From positions 1 through 8,755 of the forward strand of contig JAEYUX010000054.1 in NCBI GenBank assembly GCA_023432235.1: DNA of 8,755 nt. Reading direction: 5' to 3'. The position numbers and the translations under genes are program-made. Shown in pieces: positions 4,951 through 8,755 of the stretch. Every line of letters begins with the position of its first letter. The first letter of the stretch is position 1. Below the pieces are notes generated by a model. The model made no database searches. It was not told the origin of the DNA and was given only the letters and a program-made list of their open reading frames with translations. This DNA is from Actinomycetes bacterium. GTDB lineage: Bacteria > Actinomycetota > Actinomycetes > Actinomycetales > Demequinaceae.

Positions 4951-6239
4951 GCACGGCTTTTGTGGTGAAGGGTGCCTCCCTTTACGGAGACACCCAAGGC
5001 GATATTGCGGTTGCTGACGGAGTAATCGTCGAACAGGCCCCTGCGGGCGCCACTGTCATTGACGCAAGCGGACTCATCGCGCTGCCTGGCTTGGTCGACC
5101 TTCATACGCACCTGCGCGAACCTGGCCGTGAAGATGCCGAGACGATCGAGTCCGGCTCACGAGCAGCGGCACGCGGTGGTTGGACTGCGGTTCATGCGAT
5201 GGCGAACACGAATCCCGTTGCGGACACCGCAGGCGTTGTTGAGCAAGTGTGGAGCCGTGGCCAAGAGGTGGGGCTCGTTGATGTTTTCCCCGTTGGCGCG
5301 GTCACCGTGGGTATCAAGGGTGAGCATTTGTCAGAAATGGGCGCGATGGCCCACTCTCGTGCCCGAGTCCGTCTTTTCAGCGACGACGGCCATTGCGTGA
5401 GCGACCCCGTGATCATGCGCCGCGCTCTTGAGTACGTGAAAGCATTCGATGGCGCTGTCATTCAGCATGCACAAGACCCGCGTCTCACCGAAGGCGCACA
5501 GATGCACGAGGGTGAGGTGTCTGCGGAACTCGGCCTTGCGGGATGGCCGGCCGTCGCTGAGGAGTCGATCGTCGCTCGTGACGTTCTTCTTGCCGAGCAT
5601 GTGGGATCACGAGTCCACGTTCAGCACTTGTCAACTGCGGGTTCGGTTGAGATCGTGCGCTGGGCAAAGGCGCGCGGCATCGCTGTCACGGCGGAAGTGA
5701 CACCTCATCACTTGCTTCTCACGCACGAGGAAGCACGCAGTTACAACCCTGTCTTCAAGGTGAACCCGCCGCTTCGCACGCAAGAGGACGTCGACGCCCT
5801 CCGGGCGGCCCTTGCCGATGGCACCATCGACATTGTCGCCACTGACCATGCTCCTCACGCTGATGAGGACAAGGACTGCGAGTGGGCGTCGGCTTCCTTC
5901 GGAATGTTGGGACTTGAAACCGCTGTGGGAATTGTTCAGCAGGTCATGGTTGACAGCGGACTGCTCACGTGGCGCGACGTGGCGCGTGTCATGTCGGAGA
6001 CGCCTGCCCGTATTGGTCGAGTCGACCACGCCCACGGCCGCCCGCTCGCCGTAGGGGAACCCGCCAACATCGTCCTCATCGACCCACAGGCGGTTCACAC
6101 CGTCGAACGCCGCCAGTTGGCGAGCCGATCACACAACACGCCGTACGCTGGCAGGGAGTTGCCCGGACGCGCCGTTGCGACGTTCCTGCGTGGCACTCCT
6201 ACGTTCCTTGACCCTCGCTTTGAAGGAGCCCTCGCGTGA
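4947..6239 (+). CDS. pyrC: dihydroorotase
   Basis: PyrC reversibly cyclises carbamoyl aspartate to dihydroorotate with zinc in an amidohydrolase barrel. The 430-residue protein is of the longer form found in Gram-positive bacteria and Aquifex. Metal-site residues can be placed: His53 and His55 in DLHTHLREPG (51-60), Asp146 in FSDDGHCV (144-151), His174, His227 in QHLSTAGSVE, and catalytic Asp300 in ATDHAPH (298-304). The NTNP segment (87-90) and Asn273 of NPPLR are also conserved. An aspartate at the bridging position rather than a carboxylated lysine fits this subclass. Start GTG 4947 overlaps the pyrB TGA by 4 nt, with AGGAG at 4937-4941. It joins carA directly by another 4-nt overlap, with no small gene between them. 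Confidence 0.96.
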   Translation: MSTAFVVKGASLYGDTQGDIAVADGVIVEQAPAGATVIDASGLIALPGLVDLHTHLREPGREDAETIESGSRAAARGGWTAVHAMANTNPVADTAGVVEQVWSRGQEVGLVDVFPVGAVTVGIKGEHLSEMGAMAHSRARVRLFSDDGHCVSDPVIMRRALEYVKAFDGAVIQHAQDPRLTEGAQMHEGEVSAELGLAGWPAVAEESIVARDVLLAEHVGSRVHVQHLSTAGSVEIVRWAKARGIAVTAEVTPHHLLLTHEEARSYNPVFKVNPPLRTQEDVDALRAALADGTIDIVATDHAPHADEDKDCEWASASFGMLGLETAVGIVQQVMVDSGLLTWRDVARVMSETPARIGRVDHAHGRPLAVGEPANIVLIDPQAVHTVERRQLASRSHNTPYAGRELPGRAVATFLRGTPTFLDPRFEGALA

Positions 6240-7378
6240 GCACGGAAGCAGCCGTTCTGGTCCTTGAAAATGGCGAGATCTTCCGTGGAACTGCCTATGG
6301 GGCTCGCGGGACCACGTTGGGGGAGATCGTATTCAACACCGGCATGACCGGATACCAAGAGACACTGACCGATCCCTCGTATCACCGCCAAATTGTCGTC
6401 ATGACGGCACCCCACATTGGCAACACAGGTGTGAACGATGAGGACGCGGAGTCCCGCCAGATGTGGGTGTCCGGTTTTGTGGTCCGGGACCCTGCCCGAC
6501 GCCCATCCAACTGGCGCTCTCAGCGCACCTTGGACGACGACCTCGTTGAGCAGGGGATTGTCGGCATCTCGGGTATCGACACCCGCCAGCTCACCCGCAT
6601 CATTCGCTCGTCGGGTGCGATGCGTGCCGGAGTCTTCTCCGGCGAGGCGATTGCAGATGACGCCACCTTGCTCAAGCGAGTGCGGTCATCCGCGCCAATG
6701 TCGGGTGCACACCTTGCTGATGAGGTGAGCATCGAAGGTGAGTACGTCATCGAGCCCGTGGGAGAGAGCGTGGCTCACGTCGTCGCTGTCGACCTCGGCA
6801 TTAAGGCGAACACCCCCGAGAGCATGGCCGCCCGCGGTATCAAGGTGACGGTCGTGCCTTCGTCATGGACGGCCGAGCAGATCTTTGCGCTCAATCCCGA
6901 CGGCGTCTTCTTCTCGAATGGCCCCGGCGACCCCAGTGCTGCTGACCGCAGCGTCGGCGTCCTGCGCGAGGTCCTCGATGCCAAGATCCCGTTCTTCGGT
7001 ATTTGCTTTGGCAACCAGCTCCTTGGCCGCGCGCTCGGCTACGGCACGTACAAACTCCGCTTCGGTCACCGCGGCATCAATCAGCCAGTGCTCGACCGCG
7101 CCACCGGCAAGGTGGAGATCACGAGCCACAACCACGGTTTTGCGGTTGATGCGCCTCTCGACGGCGTGAGCGATTCGCCGCACGGTTACGGCCGCGTGCG
7201 CGTGAGCCACGTATGCCTCAACGACGACGTGGTCGAGGGTCTTGAGTGCCTCGATGTCCCCGCCTTCTCAGTCCAGTACCACCCGGAGGCTGCGGCAGGT
7301 CCGCACGATGCCGCCTATCTCTTTGATCGTTTCCTCGACCTCATTCAGGGTCGCCTCACCACGGGAGGAGCCCGCTAG
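6236..7378 (+). CDS. carA: carbamoyl-phosphate synthase small subunit
   Basis: CarA is the glutaminase subunit that releases ammonia from glutamine and passes it to CarB for carbamoyl phosphate synthesis. The 380-residue length is standard. The N-terminal CPSase domain (about 1-150) carries FNTGMTGYQET (33-43) and the ISGIDTRQLTR segment (111-121). The class I amidotransferase domain (about 180-370) has FFSNGPGDPS (225-234), the nucleophile Cys257 in GICFGNQ, and His349 with Glu351 of the triad in QYHPEA. Arg279 and Gly280 lie in the GHRG loop. The catalytic set is complete. Start GTG 6236 overlaps the pyrC TGA by 4 nt and has AAGGAG at 6223-6228, 7 nt away. The gene ends in TAGTG, sharing one base with the carB GTG. 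Confidence 0.97.
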   Translation: MSTEAAVLVLENGEIFRGTAYGARGTTLGEIVFNTGMTGYQETLTDPSYHRQIVVMTAPHIGNTGVNDEDAESRQMWVSGFVVRDPARRPSNWRSQRTLDDDLVEQGIVGISGIDTRQLTRIIRSSGAMRAGVFSGEAIADDATLLKRVRSSAPMSGAHLADEVSIEGEYVIEPVGESVAHVVAVDLGIKANTPESMAARGIKVTVVPSSWTAEQIFALNPDGVFFSNGPGDPSAADRSVGVLREVLDAKIPFFGICFGNQLLGRALGYGTYKLRFGHRGINQPVLDRATGKVEITSHNHGFAVDAPLDGVSDSPHGYGRVRVSHVCLNDDVVEGLECLDVPAFSVQYHPEAAAGPHDAAYLFDRFLDLIQGRLTTGGAR

Positions 7379-8755
7379 TGCCCCGCCGCGACGACATCAA
7401 CACCGTGATGGTGATCGGATCTGGTCCCATCGTCATCGGCCAAGCATGTGAGTTCGACTACTCCGGGACGCAGGCCTGCCGCGTCCTCAAGGCCGAGGGC
7501 CTGCGCGTGGTCCTGCTCAACTCAAACCCGGCGACGATCATGACCGATCCCGAGTTTGCCGATGCCACCTACGTCGAGCCGATCACCACCGAGGTCATTG
7601 AGCGGATCATCGAAAAAGAGCGCCCCGACGCTCTGCTGCCGACGCTGGGCGGCCAGACTGCTCTTAACGCGGCGATTGCGGCGGCAGAGGCGGGCATTCT
7701 TGAGCGGTACAACGTCGAACTCATCGGGGCGAACCTCGATGCCATCAACCTTGGCGAGAACCGGGAACTGTTCAAGGGTGTCGTCGAACGGTGTGGGGCC
7801 GATAGCGCTCGCTCGCATATCTGCCACACGATGGATGAATGCATCGCCGCGGCAGAGGATCTGAAGTATCCCGTTGTCGTCCGCCCGTCTTTCACGATGG
7901 GTGGCCTTGGCTCGGGCTTTGCCTACAACGAGGACGATTTGCGCCGCATCGCCGGTGCTGGCCTGCACTATTCGCCAACCACCGAGGTGCTCCTTGAGGA
8001 GTCGATCCTTGGGTGGAAGGAGTACGAACTCGAACTGATGCGCGACAAGCACGACAACGTTGTGGTTGTGTGTTCAATCGAGAACGTGGACCCGGTGGGT
8101 GTGCACACAGGTGACTCGGTGACGGTGGCGCCCGCACTTACGCTGACCGACCGCGAGTACCAGAAGCTGCGCGACATCGGCATTGCCGTAATTCGCGAAG
8201 TGGGCGTCGATACGGGTGGCTGCAACATTCAATTCGCAATCGAACCGAACACGGGTCGCGTCATTGTCATTGAGATGAACCCCCGCGTGTCGAGGTCGTC
8301 TGCCCTGGCTTCGAAGGCAACGGGCTTCCCAATTGCGAAGATTGCTGCTCGTCTCGCGATTGGCTACACGCTTGATGAGATCCCGAATGACATCACGGGT
8401 TCGACGCCAGCGAGTTTCGAGCCGACTCTCGATTACGTGGTTGTCAAGGTGCCGCGGTTCGCCTTCGAGAAGTTCCCCGCGGCCGATCCGGTCCTCACCA
8501 CCACGATGAAATCTGTGGGCGAGGCGATGGCGCTTGGCCGCAACTTCACCGAGGCGCTCGGCAAGGCGATGCGGTCGATCGACAAAAAGGGCATGCTCTT
8601 CCATTGGGTCGGCGAACCCGCCGCTGGAGAGGAACTCGACGCTCTCATCGAACGCACTCGGATCCCCACCGAGGAACGCCTCATCCAGGTCCAGCAGGCG
8701 TTGCGTGCCGCGATCGTTGATCCCACGGTCGTTGAGCGCGTCTACAACGCGACCG
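7378..8755 (+). CDS. carB: carbamoyl-phosphate synthase large subunit, N-terminal part
   Basis: CarB uses ammonia from CarA, bicarbonate and two ATP to make carbamoyl phosphate for PyrB and for arginine synthesis. The first 459 of about 1,100 residues are present and the frame runs intact to the window edge, so this is an edge cut and not a broken gene. The first half-site (carboxyphosphate domain) is visible: GSGPIVIGQACEFDYSG (14-30), PTLGGQTALN (88-97), Arg129, Arg169 in RPSFTMGG, and EMNPRVSRSS beginning at Glu299, giving the metal and nucleotide residues Glu299, Asn301 and Arg303. These residue numbers equal those of the E. coli enzyme. ASFEPTLDYVVVK starts the oligomerisation region. 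The second ATP site and the allosteric domain lie outside the window. Start GTG 7378 shares a G with the carA TAG; GGGAGGAG at 7363-7370 is the ribosome binding site. Confidence 0.97.
   Translation, partial: MPRRDDINTVMVIGSGPIVIGQACEFDYSGTQACRVLKAEGLRVVLLNSNPATIMTDPEFADATYVEPITTEVIERIIEKERPDALLPTLGGQTALNAAIAAAEAGILERYNVELIGANLDAINLGENRELFKGVVERCGADSARSHICHTMDECIAAAEDLKYPVVVRPSFTMGGLGSGFAYNEDDLRRIAGAGLHYSPTTEVLLEESILGWKEYELELMRDKHDNVVVVCSIENVDPVGVHTGDSVTVAPALTLTDREYQKLRDIGIAVIREVGVDTGGCNIQFAIEPNTGRVIVIEMNPRVSRSSALASKATGFPIAKIAARLAIGYTLDEIPNDITGSTPASFEPTLDYVVVKVPRFAFEKFPAADPVLTTTMKSVGEAMALGRNFTEALGKAMRSIDKKGMLFHWVGEPAAGEELDALIERTRIPTEERLIQVQQALRAAIVDPTVVERVYNAT

Noticed and set aside
5631..6098. 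Minus-strand open frame of 155 codons inside pyrC
   Set aside because: pyrC is complete with its catalytic residues; the antisense frame shows no motif and no ribosome site.
4947..6245. Shared 10-mer GTGAGCACGG at the starts of pyrC (4947-4956) and carA (6236-6245)
   Set aside because: Both encode Met-Ser-Thr after an overlapping GTGA stop/start; the similarity is short and follows from common start context, so I do not call it a repeat.
7522..8052. Minus-strand open frame of 176 codons opposite carB
   Set aside because: It lies opposite the conserved ATP-binding domain of carB and has no recognisable domain or ribosome site; a shadow frame.
7378..8755. carB as a possible truncated pseudogene
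   Set aside because: The frame is intact, all first-half-site residues are present and it is cut only by the window edge.

Overview
The window is chromosomal DNA from a high-GC Gram-positive bacterium. The gene order aroB–aroQ–efp–nusB–pyrR–pyrB–pyrC–carA–carB, the frequent GTG starts, the TANNNT-type -10 hexamers and the protein signatures all point to Actinomycetia. Micrococcales or a close relative is my best guess, but the genus cannot be fixed by eye.

Layout. Bases 1-143 hold the last 46 codons of aroB (3-dehydroquinate synthase). A 564-residue polytopic membrane protein, probably a GT-C fold glycosyltransferase, lies on the minus strand at 140-1834, between aroB and its usual partner aroQ. 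A 37-bp divergent gap separates it from aroQ (type II dehydroquinase, 1872-2315). Then come efp (2357-2920), nusB (2922-3350), a 101-bp regulatory gap, pyrR (3452-3997), pyrB (3994-4950), pyrC (4947-6239), carA (6236-7378) and the first 459 codons of carB (from 7378, cut by the window edge). There is no gene-free stretch longer than about 100 bp. I see no RNA gene, mobile element, CRISPR array or attachment site.

How it works together. aroB and aroQ make successive shikimate-pathway enzymes. efp and nusB serve translation and transcription. pyrR to carB encode de novo pyrimidine synthesis in tightly overlapping genes: carbamoyl phosphate (CarA/CarB), carbamoyl aspartate (PyrB), dihydroorotate (PyrC). 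The leader in front of pyrR carries a PyrR-binding-loop sequence whose base pairing would bury the pyrR Shine-Dalgarno. This is the layout expected for feedback by translational repression, as known in mycobacteria, rather than Bacillus-type attenuation.

Most notable points. (1) The divergent membrane-protein/aroQ gap has a -10-like hexamer exactly 6 nt before each start codon and no Shine-Dalgarno, which suggests back-to-back leaderless promoters. (2) A membrane glycosyltransferase interrupts the aroB–aroQ junction. (3) The two convergent stop codons at its far end share one CTAG. (4) The PyrR leader. (5) EF-P has a PGKGG loop rather than the PGKGP seen in mycobacteria. Most of the window is well-conserved housekeeping DNA, and I found no clearly new biological system.
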